Below, in pieces: positions 33,855-44,445 of a stretch of 64,000 nucleotides of DNA. Source of the DNA: Phytohabitans suffuscus. Its GTDB lineage: Bacteria > Actinomycetota > Actinomycetes > Mycobacteriales > Micromonosporaceae. A model generated the notes under the pieces. That model was not told where the DNA came from. It searched no databases and saw only the letters and a list, made by a program, of their open reading frames with translations. Position 1 is the first letter of the stretch. Each line of letters begins with the position of its first letter. The DNA lies in NCBI RefSeq assembly GCF_011764565.1, contig NZ_AP022871.1, forward strand, positions 6,076,320 through 6,140,319, in the 5' to 3' direction. A program made the translations under genes and the position numbers.

Positions 33855-34962
33855 TGGGTGTGCTGCGGTCGGTCGTCCTGGCGGGAGGGGGACCGGGGGC
33901 CACATCTACCCGCTGCTCGCCTTCGCGGACTGCCTGCGGCGCCACGACCCGCAGGTGCGCATCACCTGCGTGGGCACGCCCAAGGGCCTGGAGAACGAGC
34001 TGATCCCGCCGCACGGCTACGACCTGCGGCAGATCCCCGCGTACCAGCTGCCGCGCTCGCTCAACATGAACCTGCTGCGCACGCCCGACCGGATGTGGCG
34101 CTCGGCCCGCTCGGCGGGCAAGGTGCTCGACGAGGTGCGGGCCGACGCGGTGGTCGGCTTCGGCGGGTACGTGTCGGTGCCGGCGTACCTCGCCGCGTGG
34201 CGCCGCGAGATGCCGATCGTGGTGCACGAGGTCAACGTGCCGCCGGGCGTGGCCAACCGGATGGGCATGAGGTTCACCAAGCACGTCGCGGTGGGCTTCC
34301 CGCACCAGCCGGCGCAGTCCGACGCGCTGCGCGGGGCGCGGGTGGTGGGCGTGCCGCTGCGCCGCTCGATCACCTCGCTCGACCGCGCCGCCGCGCGCGA
34401 CGCGGCCCGGGCCCACTTCGGACTCCGCCCCGACCTGCCGGTGCTCTTCGTCTCCGGCGGCTCGCAGGGCGCCCGCTCGATCAACCTCGCGGTCGTCGGC
34501 GCCGCCAAGGAGCTGGCCCGCGCCGGCGTGCAGGTGCTGCACGTGATCGGCGCCCGCAACGACGCGGTCTCGCCGCCGAGCGACCTGCCGGTCCCGTACG
34601 TGACGCTGCCGTACCTGTCCGAGATGGAGCTCGGGTACGCGGCGGCCGACCTGATGCTGTGCCGCGGCGGCGCGATGACCTGCGCCGAGGTGGCCGCGCT
34701 CGGGCTGCCCGCGATCTACGTGCCGTACCCGCACAGCAACCAGGAGCAGAAACGCAACGCGCTGCCGGTCGTGGAGGCCGGCGGCGGGATGCTCGTCGAC
34801 GACGCCGAGCTGAGCCCGGACTGGATCGAAAGGACGGTGGTCCCGCTGGCACGCGATCCGCAGCGGCTGGCGGCGATGGGCGCGGCCGCGGCCGCGTACG
34901 GTCGGCGCGACGGCGACGAGGCCCTGCTCGACTTCGTCTACGAGGCGGTGGCCGCGGAGTGA
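33854..34962 (+). CDS. murG: MurG, lipid II-forming GlcNAc transferase (frameshifted)
   Basis: MurG transfers GlcNAc to lipid I. The frame opens at ATG 33854 with SVVLAGGG, then breaks in the GGGGG run at 33887-33891. Restoring one G gives GGTGGHIYPLLAFAD, the glycine-rich loop 1 of MurG, and a 369-residue protein. Downstream are GFGGYVSVPAYLAAW, VHEVNVPPGVANR, the UDP-binding SGGSQGARSIN and LCRGGAMTCAEVAALGLPA. It is coupled to ftsW at its start and overlaps the linker cistron at its stop. The break fits a sequencing error; loss of MurG would be lethal. Confidence 0.94.
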
Positions 34963-35083
34963 GTGAGCGAGTTGGCGCGGCGGCGTCTGGACTGAGCGGC
35001 CCCGCCGACGTAGTCGGGGTTTCGGGGCCGGGAGGGAAGACGTCGCCTTCGGCGCCGCACGAGCGAGCGAACCAGGAGATCGA

Positions 35084-35087
<4 letters not shown>
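34959..35087 (+). CDS. Linker cistron (42 aa) between murG and murC, copy 1
   Basis: A 43-codon frame starts VSERVGAAA and ends SPSAPHERANQEIE. Its GTG overlaps the murG stop and its stop overlaps the murC GTG, both as GTGA. The same 129-bp unit lies at 59858-59986 in the his operon with no indels and the same double overlap. Ten codon changes alter the residue and only about three are silent, so selection may act on RNA or DNA, not on the peptide. Near the 3' end CAGGAG supplies the ribosome site of the next gene. Known protein families: none recognised. It may be a translated or merely translatable spacer. Confidence 0.6.
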
Positions 35088-36599
<1,512 letters not shown>

Positions 36600-36603
<4 letters not shown>

Positions 36604-37390
36604 CCGCGCCGGGGAGTCGCACCGCCGGACCCGGCCGGGCCCGGCGCTGGCGGCTGGTGCGGGCACACTCCGACGCCGTCCCGGCCTCCGTGCGCCGCTT
36701 CATGGCCCGGGCGCGGCGGCGGCGGCTGCGGGCGGCCATGCCGTGGGCCACGGTCGGGGCGTGCTCGCGCTCGTCGGCCTGGCCACCTGGATCGTGTACG
36801 GCACCGGCGTCTTCGGCGTCCGCGAGGTGCGGGTCACCGGCACCGACATCCTCACCGCCGAGCAGGTGCGTGAGGCGGCCGGCGTGCCGGACGGCGTCGC
36901 GCTGGCCCGGGTCGACCTCAGCGGCCTGCAGGACCGGCTCGCCACCCTCGCGCCGGTCGACCGCGTGATCGCCTCCCGCGACTGGCCCGGCACGATCGCG
37001 ATCGAGGTCGTGGAGCGTACGCCGGTGGCGGTGGTCCCGCAGGGCCGCAAGTTCGTGCTGGTCGACCGGGAGGGGGTCGCGTTCCACACGGTCACCGGCA
37101 AGCCCGGCGGGCTCCCGCTGGCCCGCGTCGCCAAGCCGGGGCCGGACGACGCCGACACCCGTTCGGCGCTGGAGGTGCTCACCGCGCTCAGCCCGCAGCT
37201 GTCCAAGCAGCTCTCCGCAGTGGTGGTCAAGGGGCCGGCCGAGATCGAGCTGGAGCTGAGCGGCGGGCGGCTGATCGTGTGGGGCGACTCCAGCCAGAGC
37301 GACACGAAGTCTCAGGTCGCGACCGCGCTGCTGCGGGAGAAGGGCGACCGGATCGACGTGAGCGCCCCGGAAGTCGTCACCATCCGCTAG
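36600..37390 (+). CDS. ftsQ: FtsQ, division protein (frameshifted)
   Basis: FtsQ is a bitopic septal scaffold that joins FtsL and FtsB. The cytoplasmic start (TAPGSRTAGPGRARRWRLV) and the rest lie in two frames; restoring one G in the GGGG run at 36756-36759 gives 263 residues. One membrane segment (VLALVGLATWIVYGTGVFGV) precedes the POTRA domain (VREVRVTGTDILTAEQVREA) and the beta domain (VVERTPVAVVPQGRKFVLVD). ATG 36600 overlaps the murC stop. It ends the first dcw transcript; ftsZ has its own promoter 100 bp further on. Confidence 0.92.
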
Positions 37391-37491
37391 GGCGTGTGCG
37401 AGTGAGCAAATAGCGGCAGAGTGCGGCGCCCGGCGTGTCGGTCCTTGGATCGTGCCCTACCTCCGCATACGTTGCCGGAGAGGATCAGTAG

Positions 37492-37520
37492 TTGACATAA
37501 CTCTAAGCCTCTAGTAGAGG
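37492..37520 (+). promoter_or_regulatory. ftsZ promoter
   Basis: TTGACA (37492-37497), a 17-bp spacer and TAGAGG (37515-37520) form a good housekeeping-type promoter, 57 bp before the ftsZ start. It lies in the 186-bp ftsQ-ftsZ gap, the usual place for ftsZ promoters in actinomycetes. Confidence 0.75.
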
Positions 37521-37576
37521 GTGAGGGTTACGCCTTCGCTCGTCGTTCCTGGCCAGACCCGGAGGGAAGGCACCTG

Positions 37577-38686
37577 ATGACACCACCGCACAACTACCTC
37601 GCGGTCATCAAGGTCGTCGGAATCGGTGGCGGCGGCGTCAACGCCGTCAACCGGATGATCGAGGTGGGCCTGAAGGGCGTCGAGTTCATCGCGATCAACA
37701 CCGACGCCCAGGCGCTGCTGATGAGCGACGCCGACGTCAAGCTCGACGTGGGCCGCGAGCTGACCCGGGGGCTCGGCGCGGGCGCCAACCCCGACGTCGG
37801 CAAGAACGCCGCCGAAGACCACCGCGACGAGATCGAAGAGGTGCTCAAGGGCGCCGACATGGTCTTCGTGACCTGCGGCGAGGGCGGCGGCACCGGCACC
37901 GGCGGCGCGCCGGTCGTCGCGCAGATCGCCCGCAAGCTGGGCGCGCTGACCATCGGCGTGGTGACCCGGCCGTTCTCGTTCGAGGGCAAGCGCCGCCAGG
38001 TGCAGGCCGAGTCGGGCATCGACGAGCTGCGCAACCAGTGCGACACGCTCATCGTGATCCCGAACGACCGGCTGCTGGCGCTCGGCGACCGCGGGATCTC
38101 CATGATGGACGCCTTCCGGCAGGCCGACCAGGTGCTGCTCTCCGGTGTCCAGGGCATCACCGACCTGATCACCACGCCCGGCCTGATCAACCTGGACTTC
38201 GCCGACGTCAAGAGCGTCATGAGCGGCGCGGGCAGCGCGCTCATGGGCATCGGCAGCGCCCGGGGCGACAGCCGCGCGGTCGAGGCGGCCGAGAAGGCGA
38301 TCTCCAGCCCGCTGCTGGAGCAGAGCATGGACGGTGCCCGCGGCGTGCTGCTCTCCATCGCCGGCGGCTCCGATCTCGGCCTGTTCGAGATCAACGACGC
38401 GGCCCAGCTGGTGACCGACGCGGCCCACCCGGACGCCAACATCATCTTCGGCGCGGTCATCGACGACGCGCTCGGCGACGAGGTGCGGGTGACCGTGATC
38501 GCGGCCGGGTTCGACGGGGGCGCGCCCGCGTACAAGCCGGCCGAGACGCCCCGCAAGGTGGTGCCCCGGGTGGACACCCCGGTGCCGACCAGCGCCCCGC
38601 CGGTCTCGCCGGCCCCGCCGCCGCCCGCCCGCCGGGTGCTCTTCGACGACGTCGACGTGCCGGACTTCCTGAAGAACGGCTCCTGA
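37577..38686 (+). CDS. ftsZ: Cell division GTPase FtsZ
   Basis: FtsZ polymerises into the cytokinetic Z ring. The 369-residue protein has a glycine-rich N-terminus GIGGGGVNAVNRM and the tubulin signature GEGGGTGTGGAPVV (preceded by TC instead of the common TA). It also has RPFSFEGKRR, the T7 loop INLDFADVKSVMSGAGSALM, a Pro-rich linker and the conserved tail DDVDVPDFLKNGS that binds partners such as SepF. ATG 37577 follows a GGAGGGAAGG ribosome site. It has its own promoter and leads the ftsZ-yggS-sepF-yggT-divIVA group. Confidence 0.98.
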   Translation: MTPPHNYLAVIKVVGIGGGGVNAVNRMIEVGLKGVEFIAINTDAQALLMSDADVKLDVGRELTRGLGAGANPDVGKNAAEDHRDEIEEVLKGADMVFVTCGEGGGTGTGGAPVVAQIARKLGALTIGVVTRPFSFEGKRRQVQAESGIDELRNQCDTLIVIPNDRLLALGDRGISMMDAFRQADQVLLSGVQGITDLITTPGLINLDFADVKSVMSGAGSALMGIGSARGDSRAVEAAEKAISSPLLEQSMDGARGVLLSIAGGSDLGLFEINDAAQLVTDAAHPDANIIFGAVIDDALGDEVRVTVIAAGFDGGAPAYKPAETPRKVVPRVDTPVPTSAPPVSPAPPPPARRVLFDDVDVPDFLKNGS

Positions 38687-38724
38687 CCGGGATCTCGAAC
38701 GGCGCATGCGGGACGCTTGCTGTC

Positions 38725-39444
38725 GTGCGTGAGGAAGAGATCGCGGCCGGGCTGGCCGCTGTCCGGAATCGGATCGAAGTGGCGTGCACCTCGGCCGGGC
38801 GCGACCCGGCCGGGGTGACGCTGGTCGTGGTCACCAAGACGTACCCGGCCAGCGACGTCCAGGTGCTCGCCAAGCTCGGCGTCACCGACGTGGGGGAGAA
38901 CCGCGACCAGGAGGCCGCGCCCAAGGCCGCCGAGGTCGCCGCGCTCGGCGCCCAGGTGCGGTGGCACTTCGTCGGCCAGCTCCAGCGCAACAAGTGCCGC
39001 TCCGTCGTGGAGTACGCCGACGTGGTGCACTCCGTCGACAGCGTGCGGCTGGCCCGCGCGCTGGCCGGGGCGGCCGAGCGGCACCGCGACCGGCCGCTGG
39101 ACGTGCTGGTGCAGGTGAGCGTCGACGGCGACCCGGCCCGCGGCGGCGCGGTGGTGGGGTCCGCCGTGGAGCCCGACCGCGACGTCGACCGGGTCGCGCT
39201 GACCATCGCCGAGGCGGGCCCGCTGCGGCTGGCCGGCGTCATGGCGGTCGCGCCGCTGCACTGGTCGGCCGGGGCGGCCTTCGAGAAGCTGGCCGAGATC
39301 TCCGCGCGGATGCGTGCCGCGCACCCGGAGGCGACCGCCGTCTCGGCGGGCATGAGCGGCGATCTCGAACCCGCGATCACCCACGGCGCGACACACGTAC
39401 GGATCGGTAGCGCGGTGCTCGGAACCCGCCCCAAGCTGCGGTAG
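38725..39444 (+). CDS. yggS: YggS/YlmE-family pyridoxal-phosphate homeostasis protein
   Basis: This 239-residue PLP-binding protein has a fold like the alanine-racemase barrel. It shows the PLP lysine in LVVVTKTYPASDV, VGENRDQEAAPKAAEV, RWHFVGQLQRNKC, HSVDSVRLARAL, and SAGMSGDLEPAITHGATHVRIGS (in two pieces). It buffers free PLP. GTG 38725 has no clear ribosome site. In most actinobacteria a PgeF/YfiH-type gene lies between ftsZ and this gene; here only 38 bp separate them. It keeps its usual place before sepF. Confidence 0.93.
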   Translation: MREEEIAAGLAAVRNRIEVACTSAGRDPAGVTLVVVTKTYPASDVQVLAKLGVTDVGENRDQEAAPKAAEVAALGAQVRWHFVGQLQRNKCRSVVEYADVVHSVDSVRLARALAGAAERHRDRPLDVLVQVSVDGDPARGGAVVGSAVEPDRDVDRVALTIAEAGPLRLAGVMAVAPLHWSAGAAFEKLAEISARMRAAHPEATAVSAGMSGDLEPAITHGATHVRIGSAVLGTRPKLR

Positions 39445-39572
39445 CCTGGCGGCCGGGCACCGAACTACACCATTGTTATTCGTGGTTCCTCAGTGGGGCC
39501 TCAGGCCGGTGTGCGGGAACGCGACGTGGCACGCCAGGGGGCGCGTGCCGCCCGGCGGAGGGAGGTGGGCGC

Positions 39573-40310
39573 ATGAGCGCTCTGCGCAAGGCGGGGGTAT
39601 GGCTCGGTCTCGTCGAGGAAGAGGACGACGACCGCTCCTACGACGACGGCTACGAGACCAAGGGCCGGTACCGCGACAGCGGCTACCGCGACCGGGACCG
39701 CGACTCGCGGGACGGCTGGGAGAGCCGGACGAGCCGGTACGCGGAGGAGTTCGCCGACGAGGACGAGGAGCTCGACGAGCAGCCGCCGCCGCGTACGCGG
39801 TCGCGGCTGGGCGAGCGCGTCCCGCTGGAGCGTTCGTCGTCGCGCGGCGAGCTGTCGCGCGAGTCTTCGGGTCGGGGGGACCTGGAGCGCGCCGACGGTG
39901 AGCGGGCCAGCGTCCGGTCGATCACCCGTCCGAGTGCCCCGGAGCCAGTCGCGTATCCGACTCGGGAGAACCTGGCGCTCGCGCCCCAGGTCCAGCTCCG
40001 CGAGCGGGCCGTGGTGGCGGACGAGGACCAGCGGTACCAGATCACCACGCTCCACCCGACGACCTACCGCGAGGCGCGGACCATCGGTGAGCACTTCCGC
40101 GACGGCGTACCTGTGATCATTAATCTCACCGAGATGGATGAGGCGGACGCCCGCCGACTGGTCGATTTCGCCGCCGGTTTGGCGTTCGGGCTGCGCGGTA
40201 CGATCGAACGCGTGACCAACCGGGTGTTCCTGCTCTCTCCGGCCAACGTCCAGGTCACCGCGGAGGACAAGGCCAAGATCGCAGAGGGCGGCTTTTTCAA
40301 CCTGAGCTGA
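39573..40310 (+). CDS. sepF: SepF, FtsZ-anchoring division protein
   Basis: SepF binds the FtsZ tail and ties the Z ring to the membrane. The 245-residue protein begins with an amphipathic membrane-targeting helix (MSALRKAGVWLGLVEEE). A charged, Arg/Asp/Tyr-rich disordered linker follows (about 20-150). The SepF domain is TLHPTTYREARTIGEHFRDG, VIINLTEMDEADARRLVDF and RVFLLSPANVQV. ATG 39573 has a GGAGGGAGG ribosome site. It sits between yggS and yggT in the standard order. Confidence 0.96.
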   Translation: MSALRKAGVWLGLVEEEDDDRSYDDGYETKGRYRDSGYRDRDRDSRDGWESRTSRYAEEFADEDEELDEQPPPRTRSRLGERVPLERSSSRGELSRESSGRGDLERADGERASVRSITRPSAPEPVAYPTRENLALAPQVQLRERAVVADEDQRYQITTLHPTTYREARTIGEHFRDGVPVIINLTEMDEADARRLVDFAAGLAFGLRGTIERVTNRVFLLSPANVQVTAEDKAKIAEGGFFNLS

Positions 40311-40337
40311 TAACCCGACCGAGGGATCCTGGCTGTC

Positions 40338-40633
40338 GTGCTGTCGATCACGCTACAAGTCGTCTACCTGGTGCTTTACGGCTTTTTTCTGACCCTTCTT
40401 GCCCGGTTTGTCCTAGGCGCGGTGCTCCAGTACGGCCGCCGCTGGCAACCCAGTCGGGGGCCTCGGCGGCATTGGAGTCCGTGTGGACCGTCACCGATCC
40501 GCCCCTGCGGGCGTTGAGGCGTGTGATCCCACCACTGCGAATTGGTACTGTCAGCTTCGACCTAGCCTCCCTTGTGCTGCTGGTTATTCTGTTCGTGCTG
40601 ATGTACGTGGTAGGGCGGTTGATCACTGGCTGA
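40338..40633 (+). CDS. yggT: YggT-family membrane protein (frameshifted)
   Basis: GTG 40338 opens a frame reading LSITLQVVYLVLYGFFLTLL, then ARFVLGAVLQYGRRWQPSRG. It breaks in the GGGGG run at 40456-40460. With one G restored it continues as ASAALESVWTVTDPPLRALR and SFDLASLVLLVILFVLMYVV to a stop at 40633, about 98 residues. Two membrane segments flank the conserved TDPPLR. YggT proteins (YlmG) take part in division-site or membrane organisation in a poorly known way. It sits between sepF and divIVA as expected. Confidence 0.88.
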
Positions 40634-40683
40634 ACAGCTGGTGACCAGCCGCTACGCGGCCTCAACTGACCCGAGGAGTTTCG

Positions 40684-41493
40684 ATGCCGCTCACCCCGGC
40701 CGACGTTCACAACGTCGCCTTCAAGAAGCCTCCGATCGGCAAGCGGGGGTACGACGAGGAGGAGGTCGACGCCTTCCTTGATGAGGTTGAGCGCGAACTC
40801 GCCCGTCTGATCGAAGAGAACAACGAGCTCCGTGCGCAGGTCGAGCGCGGCGGCGGCGGTCGTGGCGGCGCTCCAGCCGGCCCGGGTGCCGACCCGCGGC
40901 TGGCCGCCGAGCTCAACGACATGAAGGCCCAGCTCGACCGCGTCCAGCGGGACAAGGCGGCCGCCGAGCAGGCGGCGCGGGCCATGCAGGCCGAGCTCGA
41001 GCAGGTGCGCTCGCAGGGCGGTCCGGTGGTCGGTGGCGACGGCGAGCAGCAGGCCCTGCGGGTCCTGATGATGGCCCAGCGCACCGCCGACGACCACGTG
41101 GCGGACGCCCGGCGCGAGGCCGACAAGCTGCTCTCCGACGCCCGGTCCAAGGCGGAGGAGGTCACCCGCGAGGCGCGGGCCAAGGCCGACGCCCTGGAGC
41201 GGGACGCCCGGCAGCGTCACCAGGAGGCGATGGGCGGGCTCGACGCCAAGCGCACCGCGCTCCAGAAGCACATCGAGGAGCTCAAGCAGTTCGAGCGCGA
41301 GTACCGCACCCGGCTCAAGGCATACCTGGAGAGCCAGCTGCGCGACCTCGACGGTCGGGGGCAGGGCCTCGAGGCGGAGATGAACCGCGCCGACAGCAAC
41401 CGCGTCCAGAGCGGCGGCGGTGGCCTCGCGACCGCGGGCCTGGCCGGTTCGTACGGCGGTGGCCGTTCGGGCGCGCTCGAGTCCGGCCGCTGA
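40684..41493 (+). CDS. divIVA: DivIVA/Wag31 polar growth protein
   Basis: DivIVA recruits wall synthesis to poles and septa in actinobacteria. The 269-residue protein has the membrane-binding N-terminus LTPADVHNVAFKKPPIGKRG and YDEEEVDAFLDEVERELARL. A glycine-rich gap (about 58-72) is followed by a long coiled coil rich in Ala, Glu, Arg and Lys (about 75-225) and a Gly/Ser-rich tail. ATG 40684 follows GAGGAG. It ends the ftsZ-to-divIVA group. Confidence 0.95.
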   Translation: MPLTPADVHNVAFKKPPIGKRGYDEEEVDAFLDEVERELARLIEENNELRAQVERGGGGRGGAPAGPGADPRLAAELNDMKAQLDRVQRDKAAAEQAARAMQAELEQVRSQGGPVVGGDGEQQALRVLMMAQRTADDHVADARREADKLLSDARSKAEEVTREARAKADALERDARQRHQEAMGGLDAKRTALQKHIEELKQFEREYRTRLKAYLESQLRDLDGRGQGLEAEMNRADSNRVQSGGGGLATAGLAGSYGGGRSGALESGR

Positions 41494-41540
41494 ACAACCA
41501 CCAAACGAGAACAAGCCGTTTCCTGCGGCGGGGGTGAGCC

Positions 41541-42191
41541 GTGATCGTCGGAAGTCTGCTGCTCATCCTCGTCGCCGTCACGCTGCTCGTGCTCGGCCTC
41601 GCCAACGGGTCGAGCGCGCTGCTGATCAGCTCCATCGCGGCGAGCCTCCTGGCCGCTGTCGCACTGGTCGTCGGTGCCCGTCAGGCCGCCGCCGCCCGTG
41701 CGGACGCCGGCTATGCCGACGACGACGAGCGCGAGCGTGCCGGCGACGAGGTCGAGGAGTTCCCGCGGGAGCGCCGGGCGCTGACCGCGGCCCGCGCGGC
41801 CGAGCCGCTCGCCCGCCGCACCGGCCCGGTCTACGGGCAGTCGCCCCGCCAGGCCGACAGCACCATGCTCTTCGAGTCGCCGGTGGCGGTGGTCGAGCAC
41901 GACCACCCCGGCGCCGACGAGACCACGGCCGACGTCCTCGACGAGGAGGACCCGCCGGACGAGCCCGCCGCGCAGTACGTGACGCCCGCCGAGGCAGCCC
42001 GGGTCGCCCGCATGACGGCCGACGTCCTGGTGATCGACGGCCGGCCGCGCTACCACCTCGCCGGCTGCGTGCACCTGCTCGGCCGCGAGAGCGAGCCGCT
42101 GCCCGTCGGCGAGGCCGTCGAGCTGGGCTTCAGCCCGTGCGGCCGCTGCGAGCCCGACAGCGCGCTGCTCGCCGACGCCCGCCGCGTCTAG
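41541..42191 (+). CDS. Hypothetical membrane protein with C-terminal Cys/His cluster
   Basis: This 216-residue protein has two membrane segments in the first 48 residues (SLLLILVAVTLLVLGLANG and SSIAASLLAAVALVVGARQA). An acidic disordered stretch follows. Near residues 165-205 is a compact domain, VIDGRPRYHLAGCVHLLGRE with FSPCGRCEPD, that looks like a small metal-binding site (H, C, CxxC). This type follows divIVA in related genomes. Function unknown. GTG 41541 has a good ribosome site and lies 47 bp after divIVA. Confidence 0.75.
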   Translation: MIVGSLLLILVAVTLLVLGLANGSSALLISSIAASLLAAVALVVGARQAAAARADAGYADDDERERAGDEVEEFPRERRALTAARAAEPLARRTGPVYGQSPRQADSTMLFESPVAVVEHDHPGADETTADVLDEEDPPDEPAAQYVTPAEAARVARMTADVLVIDGRPRYHLAGCVHLLGRESEPLPVGEAVELGFSPCGRCEPDSALLADARRV

Positions 42192-42260
42192 GCCGGCGCC
42201 CGCCACGTCTGAGCCGGCGCCTGCCGCGTCCAAAAAGGACCAAACCCCAACAAAGTCTTC

Positions 42261-42319
42261 GAGCTACCGCGACGCCCGTCGTGGTCCGGACCGTCGCTCC
42301 CGCGGCCTCGCCCTCCGCG
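42261..42319 (-). repeat. REP-1 repeat, copy 3 (inverted)
   Basis: Reads GAGCTACCGCGACGCCCGTC then TCCGGACC and GCGGCCTCGCCCTCCGC, the reverse complement of the copy at 873-934. It fills the gap between the Cys/His membrane protein gene and the DUF167 gene. Confidence 0.85.
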
Positions 42320-42470
42320 TCATGACGGCTTTCGTCCCGCGGGCCTGACAGCTGAGGTCGGGGATTTCGGAATTGAGCCTTTTCCAACTTCACTTGCCGC
42401 CCGCCGGGGCCACAGGTAAAAGTCGGAGCGCAATAGCCGCGCCGCCCAGTTGAAAAAGGTTCAATGAGGC

Positions 42471-42779
42471 ATGGTCAAGCCGCCTGACTCCATCGCCGTG
42501 CCGGTCCGGGTCAAGCCCGGTGCCGCTCGCGCGCGGGTCGGTGGGCGGTACGACGGTCCGTACGGGCCGGCGCTCGTGATCGCGGTGCACGCGCCGCCGG
42601 TCGACGGGCGGGCCACCGAGGCGGCGCGGCGGGCGCTGGCCGAGGCGCTGGGCGTGCGCCCGGCGCAGGTCACGCTCCGGTCCGGCGCCGCCAGCCGCGA
42701 CAAGCTCTTCGAGGTGAGCGGCGCCGCCGGCGCGACCGACCTGGCCGGCCGCCTCGACGCACTCCGCGAGACCTCCTAG
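42471..42779 (+). CDS. DUF167 (YggU-like) protein
   Basis: This 102-residue protein consists of one DUF167 domain: VPVRVKPGAARARVGG, AVHAPPVDGRATEAARRALA, LGVRPAQVTLRSGAASRDK. Function is unknown; the family is small, soluble and widely conserved. ATG 42471 has a TGAGG ribosome site. Its stop TAG shares a base with the GTG of the antiporter gene, so the two are coupled. Confidence 0.88.
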   Translation: MVKPPDSIAVPVRVKPGAARARVGGRYDGPYGPALVIAVHAPPVDGRATEAARRALAEALGVRPAQVTLRSGAASRDKLFEVSGAAGATDLAGRLDALRETS

Positions 42780-44284
42780 TGTCCGACCGCGTGGAATTCG
42801 CCCTGCTCATGGGGGCGATCGTCGTGCTGGTGGCGGTGGGAGCGGTGCGCCTGTCCACCCGGCTGGGCCTGCCGAGCCTCCTCGTGTACCTGGCGATCGG
42901 CGTCGCGCTCGGCGAGTCGGGGCTCGGCATCGACTTCGAGGACGTCGAGCTGACCCGCGTCCTCGGCTTCTGCGCGCTCATCGTGATCATCGCGGAGGGC
43001 GGGCTGACCGCGCGGTGGGGGCAGCTGCGCCCGGTGCTCGGCGTCTCCACGACCCTCGCCACGCTGGGCGTGCTGGCCAGCTCGGCGGTGGTCGGCATCG
43101 CCGTGTACCTGGTGCTCGACCTGGACTGGCGGCTCGCGCTGCTCTACGGCGCGGTGCTCTCCTCGACGGACGCCGCCGCGGTCTTCGCCACGCTCCGCCG
43201 GCTGCGGCTGCCGCCCCGGCTGGTGGCCACCCTCGAAGCCGAGTCAGGCATGAACGACGCCCCGGCCGTCCTGCTCGTCCTGCTCCTGTCCATGAACCCT
43301 GTCGGCGGCGGCCACCCGTGGTGGTACGAGGTGCTGGTCGTCGCCTACGAGCTGGCCGCCGGCGGGGCCATCGGGTACCTGGTCGGCGTGGGCGGCCGGT
43401 GGGGGCTGCGCCGGGCCGCGCTCCCGTCCGCCGGGCTCTACCCGATCGCGGCGGTGGGGCTGACCGTCCTCGCGTACGCCGCCGGCGCCGTCGCGCACGC
43501 CTCCGGCTTCCTGGCCGTGTACGTGGCCGGCGTGGTGCTCGGCAACGCCCGGCTCCCGCACCGCCAGGCGATCCTCGGGTTCGCCGACGGGCTGGCCTGG
43601 CTCGCCCAGATCGGCCTGTTCGTACTGCTCGGCCTGCTCGCCTCGCCGGCACGGCTGGGCGACGCGCTGGTGCCGGCGATCGTGACCGGCCTCGCGCTGG
43701 TCCTGCTGGCCCGGCCGCTGTCGGTGCTGCTGTCCGCGACGCCGTTCCGGATCGGCGCGCGCGACCAGGCGTTCCTGTCCTGGGCCGGCCTGCGCGGGGC
43801 GGTGCCGATCGTGCTGGCCACCGTGCCGCTCTCCGCCGGGGTCGAGGGCGCCACCCAGCTGTTCGACGTGGTCTTCGTGCTCGTGGTGATCTTCACGCTG
43901 GTGCAGGGCGGGACGCTCGCCCCGGTCGCTCGCGTGCTGCGGGTCACCGCGCCGGCCGAGGCCACCGAGATCCACGTCGACAGCGCCCCGCTGGAGCGCA
44001 TGCGCGCCGACCTGCTCCAGCTCGAGGTGCCGGACGGCTCGCGGCTGGCCGGCGTGCACCTGGACGAGCTGCGGCTGCCGGTCGGCGCGGCGGTGACCCT
44101 CGTGCTGCGCGACGGGGTCGGCTTCGTGCCCGGCCCGGACACCCGCCTCAAGGTGGGAGACAGCCTGCTGATCGTCGCCACCGCCCAGGTACGCGACGCG
44201 GCCGAGCGGCGGCTGCGCGCGGTGAGCCGCCGGGGCAGGTTGGCGAGGTGGTTCTACGAGTATGGCGACGATCGCGATGATTGA
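42779..44284 (+). CDS. Potassium/proton antiporter (CPA1 family, with TrkA-C domain)
   Basis: This 501-residue protein has about twelve membrane segments followed by a cytoplasmic TrkA-C-like domain (about residues 405-485: LLQLEVPDGSRLAGVHLDEL, VGDSLLIVATAQV). Transport motifs include LGESGLGIDFEDVEL, EGGLTARW, SSTDAAAVFATLRRL, ESGMNDAPAVLLVL and LSWAGLRGAVPIVLAT. This layout matches the NhaP2/CvrA-type K+/H+ antiporters. It would export K+ or Na+ in exchange for H+, gated by a ligand on TrkA-C. GTG 42779 is coupled to DUF167. Confidence 0.9.
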   Translation: MSDRVEFALLMGAIVVLVAVGAVRLSTRLGLPSLLVYLAIGVALGESGLGIDFEDVELTRVLGFCALIVIIAEGGLTARWGQLRPVLGVSTTLATLGVLASSAVVGIAVYLVLDLDWRLALLYGAVLSSTDAAAVFATLRRLRLPPRLVATLEAESGMNDAPAVLLVLLLSMNPVGGGHPWWYEVLVVAYELAAGGAIGYLVGVGGRWGLRRAALPSAGLYPIAAVGLTVLAYAAGAVAHASGFLAVYVAGVVLGNARLPHRQAILGFADGLAWLAQIGLFVLLGLLASPARLGDALVPAIVTGLALVLLARPLSVLLSATPFRIGARDQAFLSWAGLRGAVPIVLATVPLSAGVEGATQLFDVVFVLVVIFTLVQGGTLAPVARVLRVTAPAEATEIHVDSAPLERMRADLLQLEVPDGSRLAGVHLDELRLPVGAAVTLVLRDGVGFVPGPDTRLKVGDSLLIVATAQVRDAAERRLRAVSRRGRLARWFYEYGDDRDD

Positions 44285-44445
44285 TCGACTAGAGTGTCGT
44301 TTGCCCTAGTTTGTGGGTTTAGCAGCCTCTGAATTGGGTACGAGCGGTGCGGCATGTTGTCGGACGTCTTCACGTTCCGTATTCTTGCCAGCCACCGGAG
44401 TGCGCGGCGTCCGCCGCGCGCCCGTTTTGCAAGTGGGGGAAGGCG

